60,068 nucleotides of DNA, taken from IMG/VR virus record IMGVR_UViG_3300009509_000023, positions 1-60,068 of that record; one strand, 5' to 3'. Of this stretch, positions 24,033 to 32,621 are shown piece after piece (within the stretch, counting starts at the first letter, position 1; each line of letters begins with the position of its first letter). Both the position numbers and the translations under genes were made by a program. This DNA is from a virus. The notes beneath the pieces were generated by a model. The model did not search any database and had not been told where the DNA came from. It saw only the letters and a list, made by a program, of their open reading frames with translations.

Positions 24033-24695
24033 ATGTCACGCATAAGAAAACGAAAGCGAGCGTTGCCTCCTAGCCGATCTGCAAGATTTCAAAAGTTGCG
24101 CGCGTTGGCGTGTTACCAGGAAGTGTATGATCGCATCTGCGCTGGATGGCCTCTCGCTCAAGTGGCTAGATTCATTCAGGAAGAGCGTCACGAATATCCC
24201 TCGATAACCAGGAATGGCTTGGAGCTGCAGCTCTCCGAGTTCCGTAAGACGATTCCGGCTGGAGACCTAGTCCAGAAGCGGTTTCCCGACGTGTTCGATC
24301 AGGCGAAGAAGAAAGTTGAAGAGGGCATCAACGAGCTGAAGGAGCTGGAAGAGCTGTACCGGATTCAAATGCACCGGGTCGGGGTCGACTTCGCCACGGA
24401 GAAGGGGATCAAAAAACTCATGCCGTCGATGACGGCGGAGATACGAGAAGCCAGGAACATTCTGAAGGATATGGCCGATCTGAAGATGGAGCTGGGGATA
24501 CTTCATCGAACGGCAAAAGGTGTCAACGTCAACGTGGATGTTGACGTAGAGGCATCGATGACCGAAGACGTGATGGCGAAGTTCGGGGATGGGGCTATCG
24601 GCGACGTGCTGAAGAATCCAGAATCCAGGCGCAAGGTGATGGGGGTTGTGGAGAGGTTTTTGAAGCTGCCCTCCCCCACAGAAGACACCAACTGA
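24033..24695 (+). CDS. Putative terminase small subunit
   Basis: A 220-residue protein directly upstream of the large terminase. GTG 24030 is an alternative start. Residues 25-75 resemble a helix-turn-helix (CAGWPLAQVARFIQEERHEY). Residues 85-150 are a long helical, coiled-coil-like region (KKVEEGINELKELEELYRIQ), the usual oligomerisation part of small terminases. The C-terminal part holds VNVNVDVDVEASM. A TATGAT box at 24019-24024 could belong to a weak promoter. The assignment relies on position and architecture. Confidence 0.6.
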   Translation: MSRIRKRKRALPPSRSARFQKLRALACYQEVYDRICAGWPLAQVARFIQEERHEYPSITRNGLELQLSEFRKTIPAGDLVQKRFPDVFDQAKKKVEEGINELKELEELYRIQMHRVGVDFATEKGIKKLMPSMTAEIREARNILKDMADLKMELGILHRTAKGVNVNVDVDVEASMTEDVMAKFGDGAIGDVLKNPESRRKVMGVVERFLKLPSPTEDTN

Positions 24696-24702
24696 GCATC
24701 CG

Positions 24703-26709
24703 ATGATAGAGTTTGAAAATGGTCATTGGCGGTCCATACGCACGCTGCAGGAAACGACTGCCCTTCTCGAGAGAGACATGGAGACCCTCACCGAGCCGGA
24801 GCGTGAAGCCATCAAATTGATAGTCGCCGAACTGTCTGATCCGACGGCCTCGGCGCATCTCCTACAGACGCTTGGCGATCTTGAGTGGGTGCGAACGCCG
24901 GTCGACATGGAGACGTTTTGCATGGACCCCTATTATTTGGGGAACACATGCGACACGATCTATCCGACATGGCTTCGAGACCTGTCCGAGATATTCTCTG
25001 GCGGATATCGGGAAGCCGTCTTTACAGGGGCCATCGGTACTGGGAAAACGTTCGCAGCGTCTGTTGGGATATGCCGCCTACTTTACATCCTCTCGTGTAT
25101 GCGAGACCCTCACCGGTCCTTCGGCATTGCGGCCAACTCGAACATCTCGATTGTTTGTCTGTCCGTGAACGAAATTCTGGCGACCAAGGTTGCCTACGAG
25201 AACATCGCCACGAAGATCGAGGCCAGTCCTTATTTCCAGGAAAACTTCCCCTTCGAGAAGACGAAGAAGGAGCTACGATTTCCAAAGAAGGTGTGGGTGG
25301 CCGCGCGCGCGAGCAACGACGGGTCGGTTCTTGGTCTGAACGTCATATCGTGTCTACTCGACGAAACCAACTTCATGCCCAAGGCCAGCAAAGGGCAGGA
25401 CCCTCGGTTCAACCTGCAGGACCGGGCTGAAGTTCTATACAATGCGATTCAGCGCCGGATGAAGTCCAGGTTCGAGCGAAAGGGCCAGCTGCCTGGCATT
25501 CTGTTTGTCGTGTCGTCGAAGCAGACCCATGATGACTTCACAGCCAGACGGATAAAAGAATCGATCAAGGACCCCACTGTGTTTGTGGCTGACTACGCAC
25601 TGTGGGATACCAAGCCTGAAGAATACTATACCGGAGAGTGGTTCCATGTCGTTGTCGGGAACGAACAGGCTCCGAGTCGAATCATCGGGGACGACGAAGA
25701 CATCGATGAAGTGAAGGTGATGCTCCCGGAAGATTGCGTCGTCATCGAGGTTCCAAAGGACTTCTACGTCGATTTCGAGAAGGACATGGAAGGTGCTATC
25801 CGAGACCTGGCTGGTGTGGCTACGGTGTCGGTAAGCCCGTACATTCAAAGACGAACAAAGATCGTCAGCGCCATTGACAAGAAATTGAAGCATCCGTTCA
25901 GCGTCGAGATCTACGACCCCTCACAGCCGGGGCAATTCTACTGGCACAAGATGCTTCGTCCCGCCAACGACGCTGAGGCCGGGATGCGTCCAATCATCAA
26001 TCCCTACGCTCCGAGACATATACACATCGACCCGTCGCTGACAGGGGACTCAACTGGGTTCGCGATGGGCCACATATCTGGGTGGGTAGAAGTGGTTCGT
26101 CGCGATGACGAGGGGAACAAATATCCAGAGAGGGCTCCCGACATCACGGTCGACGTGGCGTTGAGAATAGTCCCTCCCATTGGAAGCGAGATCATTCTAG
26201 GCGATGTAAGAAAACTCGTTTACCAGCTCTCCAAACATGGGTACATGATCACGTGTGTGTCCATCGACGCGTGGAATTCTGCCGACGCGATCCAGAAATT
26301 GAATCAGAGGGGGTTCAACGCGATGCAGCTATCGGTGGATCGGACGATGGGGCCTTACGACCTGCTCAAGACAGCCCTCTATGAGGATCGACTGCACTAC
26401 TACGAGTACGAGCCTCTATTACAGGAGCTTCGAGAGTTGGAGCACGATCGCGCGAAGAAGAAGGTCGACCACCCTCTTCGCGGGAGCAAGGACGTGTCCG
26501 ACGCGGTAGCTGGAATCACATGGACGCTGACTGAGAACTCGTCTTCTCTGCCTCTGTCCATTCTTCGAAGTATTCCGGATCAAGGTGACATGTGGATGCA
26601 GGAGCATCAGCAGGCGGCTCTCGCTCGAAGCTACGGGAGCGAGGACACCTCAGACATGCAAGAAGAGTTGACAGCACTCCCACCATTTTTGATAGGTTCT
26701 GGTGGGTGA
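24703..26709 (+). CDS. terL: Terminase large subunit (packaging ATPase and nuclease)
   Basis: A 668-residue DNA packaging motor. Walker A is GAIGTGKT (109-116) and Walker B is LLDE (218-221) with the following catalytic Glu. The nuclease half begins with HIHIDPSLTGDSTGFAMG (about 443-460), followed by the SIDAWNSAD segment (about 522-530) and the closing DVSDAVAGITW (about 596-606), all typical RNase H-like terminase acidic sites. The portal gene follows after one small gene. It would cut concatemers and pump DNA into the prohead. Confidence 0.93.
   Translation: MIEFENGHWRSIRTLQETTALLERDMETLTEPEREAIKLIVAELSDPTASAHLLQTLGDLEWVRTPVDMETFCMDPYYLGNTCDTIYPTWLRDLSEIFSGGYREAVFTGAIGTGKTFAASVGICRLLYILSCMRDPHRSFGIAANSNISIVCLSVNEILATKVAYENIATKIEASPYFQENFPFEKTKKELRFPKKVWVAARASNDGSVLGLNVISCLLDETNFMPKASKGQDPRFNLQDRAEVLYNAIQRRMKSRFERKGQLPGILFVVSSKQTHDDFTARRIKESIKDPTVFVADYALWDTKPEEYYTGEWFHVVVGNEQAPSRIIGDDEDIDEVKVMLPEDCVVIEVPKDFYVDFEKDMEGAIRDLAGVATVSVSPYIQRRTKIVSAIDKKLKHPFSVEIYDPSQPGQFYWHKMLRPANDAEAGMRPIINPYAPRHIHIDPSLTGDSTGFAMGHISGWVEVVRRDDEGNKYPERAPDITVDVALRIVPPIGSEIILGDVRKLVYQLSKHGYMITCVSIDAWNSADAIQKLNQRGFNAMQLSVDRTMGPYDLLKTALYEDRLHYYEYEPLLQELRELEHDRAKKKVDHPLRGSKDVSDAVAGITWTLTENSSSLPLSILRSIPDQGDMWMQEHQQAALARSYGSEDTSDMQEELTALPPFLIGSGG
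26668..26696 (+). promoter_or_regulatory. Possible promoter within the end of terL
   Basis: TTGACA at 26668-26673, a 17-base spacer and GATAGG at 26691-26696. It would drive the 26735 gene, the portal and the head genes. The -35 is perfect and the -10 is poor except for its ATA core, so confidence is limited. Confidence 0.3.
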
Positions 26710-26734
26710 CGACTTCTCGTGGTAATAGAGGACT

Positions 26735-27076
26735 ATGGACGACAAACTCAGACAGCAATTGAATGAGATCTTCGGCGGGGCCATGAACGTGGCTCCCGGA
26801 GGGACGGGTGCTGTTCTGACTCGTCCTTCGAAGCTGTCCATGGATATAGCCCAGCAGGCCGTGAAGGAAATGCCTCTCGACGGAATTTATCGAGGGCTCG
26901 GCTCCGTCGCAGCGGAAGTTCTAGCAAACGAGTTGGAGATGAAGGCTCTCCGCCCAGCCGACTACGCTAACCTGCCGGATCTTCCAAAGGTTGTGGCGAA
27001 GCGTCTCGTGAGCTATCTTCTTCGATCAGAGAAGTTTGCTCGCTCGTTTTCAGAGAGCCTGGCTGCGAGGGGATAG
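26735..27076 (+). CDS. Small hypothetical protein between terminase and portal
   Basis: A 113-residue, mainly helical protein with AGAGGA before ATG 26735. No domain is recognised. Its stop overlaps the GTG start of the portal gene by one base (TAGTG). The place suggests a packaging or head-assembly accessory protein. Confidence 0.6.
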   Translation: MDDKLRQQLNEIFGGAMNVAPGGTGAVLTRPSKLSMDIAQQAVKEMPLDGIYRGLGSVAAEVLANELEMKALRPADYANLPDLPKVVAKRLVSYLLRSEKFARSFSESLAARG

Positions 27077-28884
27077 TGGGCGCTGTACAAAATGTCATCG
27101 ATCGCCTTCGTGGGGCCTTCATATCCGATAAGGAAAGAGGCGGCCAGCTCCTAGCCAAGGGCAGCACGTCTCCGACTTATCCCGATTCCGGGTACGACTT
27201 GCTGCAGGCCTACGGGTACGATGCGCTGTCTGACTACTTGCGGTTAGAGCACGATTTGCTGAGTCGCTATGTCGACTATGAGGAGATGGATGACTATCCG
27301 GAAGTGGCCTCTTCGGTCGACGTGTACGCAGACGACGCCTCACAACCCGATACGCAGCTTCAACGCACGGTGTGGATATCGAGCCCAGACAAAACGCTCC
27401 AAGGTGTGCTTGATGACCTGTTCTACAAGCGTCTTCGCTTGGATGAAGAGATCTGGGAGATTGTCCGATCCCTTGTCAAATACGGCAATGACTACGAAGA
27501 GATGCTGGTCACGCAAGATGGCGTGGTCGGCCTGAACTTCCTCCCGGCTCCCACGGTGCGCAGGGTCGAAGGTCCGCGCGGGGAGCTGTATGGCTTTGTC
27601 CAGGACTTCAAAGGCCGTTTTGGGTATTCTCCGCAGGAGTTCCAGAAGATACTTGCCCAGCGAACAGACGCGATTCGTCAGGCCATGCAGCCAGGAGCCG
27701 CGCAACCCCCAGGAAACATGCTTCAGCGCGTGTCGGCTCTAGAGCCATGGGAGGTGGCGCACTTCCGACTCCGAGGGAAGCACCGCCGCAGTGTATACGG
27801 CTACTCCGTTCTCGAGCCAGCGAGGTGGATATGGAAGCGCCTCATGATGCTCGAAGACGCGGCGATGATCTACCGCCTCCAACGCGCGCCCGAGCGATAC
27901 GCATTCTATGTGGATGTCGGTGACCTGCCTCCGGCCGAAGCCCTGGCTTTCGTGAATAGGGTGCGCCAACAGCACAAGAAGAAGCGATTCGTCAATCCAT
28001 CTACTGGAAAACTCGATCTGAAGTTCGAGCCATTGTCTCAAGACGACGATTTCTGGGTTCCAGTTCGGAAGGGTGTCGAAGGTACTCGAATCGAGGTGCT
28101 CGGCGGACCGGCGTGGCAGCACATGGATGATGTGCAGTACTTCCAGACGAAGCTGTTTTCTGCTCTGAAGGTCCCGAAAGCGTACCTGGCTCAGGACGAC
28201 AACACAGCAAGGGCTGTTCTCTCGAGCGAGGATGTTCGGTTCGCCCGGTCGGTTCTTCGGGTGCAGAGAGAGGTACGAAACGGACTTCGAAAAGTCGCGC
28301 GCACCCACCTGGCTGCGCTCAACATCGACCCGTACTCAAACGAGTACACGGTGCACATGACCGTTCCGTCGGCGATTTTCGAGCTGGCCCAGCTGGAAGT
28401 TCGAAATGCCCGGGCCGATCTCGCTTCTCGGATGAGGGAGCACGTTTCTCTGAGGTGGGTATTAGAGAATGTGTATCAACTCTCCGACGAAGACATAAAA
28501 ATAATAATACAAGAGCGCTCTGAAGATGTGATCCGAGAGGGGAAGGCCCAGGCCGAAGTAGAAAAACTCAGCGCGATGGCTCAAGCCGCGGCGGAAGGCG
28601 CCACCGGAGGCGCAGGCGGAGGCGGAGGTAGGGGTATGGAGTCGCTGGCCTCACCATCTCCGACGCGGGGTTTGAAGCTTTTGGAGAGAAAGATCGATGC
28701 TCTTCCCAGGCAGTTGCGTGGAGGCATTTCCGAGAAAGAGCTTCTGAAGGGGAACAAAGAGGCTGAGAAACGAGCGGAAGGCAAGTTGGATCGAATTCTG
28801 AGGTCGAACGATGTTCAGACGAAACACCTACGAGAGGTAGGAGCGCTACTCCGAGAGGTTGTGGCAGCTTCGGCCGGAAGATGA
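27076..28884 (+). CDS. Portal protein, T4 gp20-like
   Basis: A 602-residue portal that would form the dodecameric DNA gate of the head. Characteristic segments are YVDYEEMDDYPEVASSVDVY near residues 60-80, the body HFRLRGKHRRSVYGYSVLEP near 230-250, a PERYAFYVDVGDLP strand and AYLAQDDNTARAVLSSEDVR near 370-390. The C-terminal 120 residues are Ala/Gly-rich and then coiled (KLDRILRSNDVQTKHLREVG). Start GTG 27076 overlaps the upstream stop. Gene order terL-portal-protease-capsid matches T4-type phages. Confidence 0.85.
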   Translation: MGAVQNVIDRLRGAFISDKERGGQLLAKGSTSPTYPDSGYDLLQAYGYDALSDYLRLEHDLLSRYVDYEEMDDYPEVASSVDVYADDASQPDTQLQRTVWISSPDKTLQGVLDDLFYKRLRLDEEIWEIVRSLVKYGNDYEEMLVTQDGVVGLNFLPAPTVRRVEGPRGELYGFVQDFKGRFGYSPQEFQKILAQRTDAIRQAMQPGAAQPPGNMLQRVSALEPWEVAHFRLRGKHRRSVYGYSVLEPARWIWKRLMMLEDAAMIYRLQRAPERYAFYVDVGDLPPAEALAFVNRVRQQHKKKRFVNPSTGKLDLKFEPLSQDDDFWVPVRKGVEGTRIEVLGGPAWQHMDDVQYFQTKLFSALKVPKAYLAQDDNTARAVLSSEDVRFARSVLRVQREVRNGLRKVARTHLAALNIDPYSNEYTVHMTVPSAIFELAQLEVRNARADLASRMREHVSLRWVLENVYQLSDEDIKIIIQERSEDVIREGKAQAEVEKLSAMAQAAAEGATGGAGGGGGRGMESLASPSPTRGLKLLERKIDALPRQLRGGISEKELLKGNKEAEKRAEGKLDRILRSNDVQTKHLREVGALLREVVAASAGR

Positions 28885-28890
28885 TTCCGT

Positions 28891-28918
28891 TTGACATGGG
28901 GTTGAGGAAAAAGATACC
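28891..28918 (+). promoter_or_regulatory. Possible promoter after the portal gene
   Basis: TTGACA at 28891-28896, a 16-base spacer and GATACC at 28913-28918, in a 51-base gap before ATG 28936. The -35 is perfect and the -10 weak. It would start about 10 bases before the gene. Confidence 0.35.
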
Positions 28919-28935
28919 TTGATCGCGGATAGCAG

Positions 28936-29769
28936 ATGATCAACGAAGACAACAGTTTGCTTTTCATTGCGGCGTCCGAACTCAGACGATTGAGATGCGG
29001 GAGCTACGAGTCCAAGATAGAGGACGGCGCGGCGATAGCCCGTAAGCATTTCGGAGATCGTCCTTTCGAGGTTGTGGCGACGAGAGAGAACGGCGTGGTC
29101 GTTCTCAGCGAAGGTCGCTGTCAACTCGTATCTGTCGAAGGCGGCGAGACAAAGACCGAGGATCTAGATGTAGCGACGAAGGTCAGTTTCAGTATTGAAC
29201 ACGAAGCTCGAAATATAGTTGATCTGTTTTTGGAAGGGGCTTCCAGGGCCGCTATGTCCAGGTTGGAGGATTTGGTTCCCAACACACCATCGTCGATGTC
29301 TACGATGAAATTCATTGTAGAGGCGAAGCGTCCATGGCGATCACTGTTCGAGGCGCGCCGAGACGAAATGGAGCATTTTGCCTCAAAAGAGGCTACATCC
29401 GATCAGTTGCATCAGAAGTTTGCTAGGTTGTATGATGAACCGACTGATGGTAATGCTCAAAAAGATCTTGAAGGTGTGGTAGATCGAGTGGCGGTTTTGA
29501 AAGAAAGCGTCGAAACAAGTCTCGGAGCTGTAAGCAACTTCCTTCTAACAGAGAAAGAGCCTACGCTCGATCAGTTCAAATTCTTCTCCGAAGATCTGCT
29601 GGATGATCTTCGGATGTTGCATAAGGAAAGTTCAAACGCTATGACAGCGGAAGACGACTTCTACGATCAGGGCGTGTTGGCTGGGATTATTTCCAGCGGC
29701 CTTCCAGAACGAGAGTCGGCGAGTCGCTTTGTCGTTGCGGTGGCCAGTAAGATGATCGAGGCCAACTAG
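28936..29769 (+). CDS. Hypothetical protein in the head module
   Basis: A 277-residue protein between portal and protease. The N-terminal 100 residues are alpha/beta; the rest is helical and acidic (KDLEGVVDRVAVLKESVETS). No domain is recognised. T4-type phages carry prohead core proteins (gp67, gp68) at this place, so a core or scaffold role is possible. It ends ten bases before the next start. Confidence 0.55.
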   Translation: MINEDNSLLFIAASELRRLRCGSYESKIEDGAAIARKHFGDRPFEVVATRENGVVVLSEGRCQLVSVEGGETKTEDLDVATKVSFSIEHEARNIVDLFLEGASRAAMSRLEDLVPNTPSSMSTMKFIVEAKRPWRSLFEARRDEMEHFASKEATSDQLHQKFARLYDEPTDGNAQKDLEGVVDRVAVLKESVETSLGAVSNFLLTEKEPTLDQFKFFSEDLLDDLRMLHKESSNAMTAEDDFYDQGVLAGIISSGLPERESASRFVVAVASKMIEAN

Positions 29770-29778
29770 GAGGATGAA

Positions 29779-30681
29779 ATGAGTTTGCTCAGGCACCCGG
29801 TAGTCATCACCACTATGGAGGAGGACTTCCAGAAGATCGGTATCATCAAAGAGGATCGCCGCGACGACGCCGTTGAGGTTGATGAGGAAGAATTCGACGG
29901 CGAGGTCGACGACGAAGTCGAGGAAGATGTCGACGAAGATGGCGACGAGGACGAGACCGACTCGGAAGAAGAAGATGTCGAAGAGGACATCGACGAAGAG
30001 ACCGAGGCAATGGTAGAGGCTCTTGAGTTCCACGAAGACTTTCAAAAGACGTGGGATACGCTCGGAGAAGAGGGAGTCGAGACCGTCTCTCTCGACGACG
30101 ACCAGATGGTTGAGTTGGAGTCTTTCGCCTCTGAGTCAATTTCCCTCCCCCTCGATGCGATCGGAGAGGATGTCATCGACGATGACGAACTCGACGAAGA
30201 AGACGAGAGCGATGAGGACGACGAAGACGACGAAGAGGTCGAGACCGACAAGACTGCCTATGAGTCTGTGACTCACGCTCTGCATGTCATCGAGAATCTC
30301 ATGGCCGAGAGCGACGACGAGCCGACCAACTCTTTGGAAGAGGCGGTTCCGGCCTTCGCGAACATTGCGCTGATCGCCGAGCACCTCTACGGCTTCTTCA
30401 TGGAGACTGCCGAACAGCAGGAAGACGACGACTACGTGGAGATTGCCAACACGTACAAGTCGATCGCGAAGTACGCGGCCGGCGTGGTTGACACGTTGAA
30501 GACCGAGGACATCGACACCATCGACCAGGAAGCCCTCAACGAGACGTTCCAAGACTATCTGAAGTCGTTGCTGCAAGGTCTCGAGACGTACTCGATTCTT
30601 CGTGAGATGTCGGAGGACGACGAAGACGAAGGCGAGGACGAGGACGAAGAGGTCGAGGAGCAAGAAGAGGGAAACGAATAA
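29779..30681 (+). CDS. Highly acidic head-module protein, possible prohead core component
   Basis: A 300-residue protein with GGAGGA before ATG 29779. It has three acidic low-complexity blocks dominated by Asp and Glu (about 33-75, 133-158 and the last 30 residues) separated by helical stretches. One of these reads AFANIALIAEHLYGFFMETA (near 193-212). Very acidic internal proteins are typical of T4-type prohead cores, where they support assembly and are cleaved. The base composition follows the repeated GAC and GAA codons. Function is inferred from position and charge. Confidence 0.55.
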   Translation: MSLLRHPVVITTMEEDFQKIGIIKEDRRDDAVEVDEEEFDGEVDDEVEEDVDEDGDEDETDSEEEDVEEDIDEETEAMVEALEFHEDFQKTWDTLGEEGVETVSLDDDQMVELESFASESISLPLDAIGEDVIDDDELDEEDESDEDDEDDEEVETDKTAYESVTHALHVIENLMAESDDEPTNSLEEAVPAFANIALIAEHLYGFFMETAEQQEDDDYVEIANTYKSIAKYAAGVVDTLKTEDIDTIDQEALNETFQDYLKSLLQGLETYSILREMSEDDEDEGEDEDEEVEEQEEGNE

Positions 30682-30698
30682 GGCGGCGGCGTCCACTC

Positions 30699-30715
30699 CC
30701 TCCTAAAAAAGGAGG
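30699..30715 (+). promoter_or_regulatory. Hairpin pairing an anti-SD-like CCTCCT with an AGGAGG site
   Basis: CCTCCT (30699-30704), a 5-A loop and AGGAGG (30710-30715) form a 6-bp stem in the 83-base gap before the 30765 gene. In RNA it would hide a perfect Shine-Dalgarno sequence that stands four bases before GTG 30719, which opens only an 18-residue frame. It might regulate translation or be a remnant. Confidence 0.4.
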
Positions 30716-30764
30716 ATCGTGGAGGCGGCGCCGCACGGCGTATTCTTCAGGAAGACGAGAGGCG

Positions 30765-30914
30765 ATGGGGGTTGAAAAGAGCCCGGTGAAGCGAAAGACG
30801 AGAAGCGTCGGATCAAGGCAGGCGGTTCTCGATCGTCCCGGGTACGGCGGGGTGCTGGACACGATAGTCGGCCGCACCCCTTTCCGCTCCAACTTCCGTT
30901 GGAAGAAGGGCTAG
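30765..30914 (+). CDS. Small basic head-module protein
   Basis: A 49-residue reading frame, ATG 30765 to TAG 30912-30914, with GACGAGAGG just upstream. The protein is basic (SPVKRKTRSVGSRQ in the first third, FRWKKG at the end) with a Gly-rich centre. It sits immediately before the protease-scaffold gene (4-base gap). T4 gp67 and gp68 are small core proteins at a similar place, but there is no sequence proof of relation. Confidence 0.55.
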   Translation: MGVEKSPVKRKTRSVGSRQAVLDRPGYGGVLDTIVGRTPFRSNFRWKKG

Positions 30915-30918
30915 GACG

Positions 30919-32556
30919 ATGGGAAAGACCGCGAAAAAGAAGCTCGTTGACGAGCAAGTCCATCACGGCAAACTCGAGTTGGTCGAGGGCGAAGGAGCTA
31001 AGCAGGGTCGTGTTTTTGCTCGGGGAGAGTTCGGTCACGCGGTGAACCCTACCGCCAACAAGCGCCTATATCGCCACTCCATCTGGGAGAAGAATTTTTC
31101 ACGACTCCAACCCAACTTGGAGTCGAAGAAGATCCTCGGGGAATTGGATCACCCGACAGATGGGCGAACAGCCTTGACTCGTGCTTCTCACGTCATCACC
31201 GATCTCCGTTTGGAGGGTGATATCGTGCTGGGAGAGGCCGAAATTCTCGACACCTCAAAGGGCAGAGATTTGAAGGCCATTCTAGCGGCCGGAGTTCCAG
31301 TTGGGATCAGTTCTCGAGGGTACGGAAGCACGAAACCAGGAAATGACGGTATCGAAGAAGTTCAAGACGACTACAGGCTCATGACCTTTGATTTTGTAGC
31401 TGAGCCGGCCGATCCGACGGCGTACCCCGAAGTCGTGTTCGAGAGCGAGTCGGAGAGCAACGCGAGCATGATGTTCGAGGGCGCAACGATAGAGGAAGAA
31501 GAGTCAGAAGAGGAAGAGTCGGAAGAAACTTCCGACGCCGAGGACGCTTCTTCAGACGACGAGACTGAGGATGTCGATGATGAGTCTTCGGACGAAGTCG
31601 ACGAACAGGAGATGGCCAAGCGTTTTGCCGAAAAGGTGTTGGCCGATGCGGGCAAAAAAGAGTCCGTAGAGAACCTTCGCGAAGAGTTCACCTCGAAGAT
31701 CGTAGAGCGCATAACAGCGCTCCGATCGGATGTCGAGAAGCAGGTACGCAAAGAGCTGGAAAGCGATCCAGAGTTGGGCGCGGCTAAGACTGTGCTCGCT
31801 CAGATAAGGGAAACACTCCAACCGCTGTTTTTGAGCGAGGATGTTCAGGAGATCATCGCCGCGAAGGACGCCGAGATCGAAGTTTTACGATCTCAGCTCG
31901 ACGAAGCGGAGTTGAGAATCGGCGGCATGGAGGAGCTGATTGAGAAGCTGACTGAGGCTGCGAGAGAGGCCGGCTACAAGTACCACCTCGAGTGCTTGCT
32001 CCGAGAGAGCGATTCCGACGCCGATCGAGTTCGTGAGATCGTGGGCGATGTGTCGCAGTACGATTCCCCCGACGCACTGAAGGATCGTGTGGAAGAAGCA
32101 CACGCGGAGATGGCGGCGTTCCGGATCGAAGAGGAGCGCTTGGAGCAAAGAAGGCAAGCGGAGTCCAGTCGTTTGCGCAACAAAAACAGGCAGCTGGCAG
32201 AAAGCCTGGAAGAGGCTCTCGTGGCCAACAAAGACATGGCGCTTCAAATATACGCGGCTAAGAGGTTGCAAACTCATCCACAAGGTGCGAAGATCCTTCG
32301 CATGCTGGAACGATCTGGAATCCAAACCAAAGAGCAGGTGGATGAGATGATCGAAGAGTTCAGGGAGCCTGAGCGCGATGTCGATGATCTCGAAGCCATT
32401 CGTGCTCGCGTTCGTTCCCGCCTTCAAAGCGGGAGAGAATACATGGAAGAGGATGTTCAGTCTGCCAGTCGTCGTGGTGGTGGAGGTTCGAGAAACTACA
32501 ACGGTCTCGGAGCCTCCCTAGCGGATTTGAAACATCTTGCCGGTGTGAGAGACTGA
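30919..32556 (+). CDS. Prohead protease fused to scaffold protein
   Basis: A 545-residue protein. Residues 1-190 match the T4 gp21-type (family S78-like) prohead protease: LGELDHPT with His78, TRASHVITDL with His91, and VGISSRGYG with Ser131/132, followed by FDFVAEPADPTAYPE. Residues 195-235 are a Glu/Asp/Ser linker. Residues 235-500 are a long coiled coil (for example AAKDAEIEVLRSQLDEAELR), and the C-terminal 45 residues are Arg/Gly-rich. In T4 the protease (gp21) and scaffold (gp22) are separate genes; here they appear joined in one frame. The product would build the prohead core and then digest it. Confidence 0.82.
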   Translation: MGKTAKKKLVDEQVHHGKLELVEGEGAKQGRVFARGEFGHAVNPTANKRLYRHSIWEKNFSRLQPNLESKKILGELDHPTDGRTALTRASHVITDLRLEGDIVLGEAEILDTSKGRDLKAILAAGVPVGISSRGYGSTKPGNDGIEEVQDDYRLMTFDFVAEPADPTAYPEVVFESESESNASMMFEGATIEEEESEEEESEETSDAEDASSDDETEDVDDESSDEVDEQEMAKRFAEKVLADAGKKESVENLREEFTSKIVERITALRSDVEKQVRKELESDPELGAAKTVLAQIRETLQPLFLSEDVQEIIAAKDAEIEVLRSQLDEAELRIGGMEELIEKLTEAAREAGYKYHLECLLRESDSDADRVREIVGDVSQYDSPDALKDRVEEAHAEMAAFRIEEERLEQRRQAESSRLRNKNRQLAESLEEALVANKDMALQIYAAKRLQTHPQGAKILRMLERSGIQTKEQVDEMIEEFREPERDVDDLEAIRARVRSRLQSGREYMEEDVQSASRRGGGGSRNYNGLGASLADLKHLAGVRD

Positions 32557-32621
32557 ACTGAGTTGTGAGTTACTGGCGGGCGACACGACGATCCGCCGAA
32601 GAGGAGAATAAGGAGGCAACC

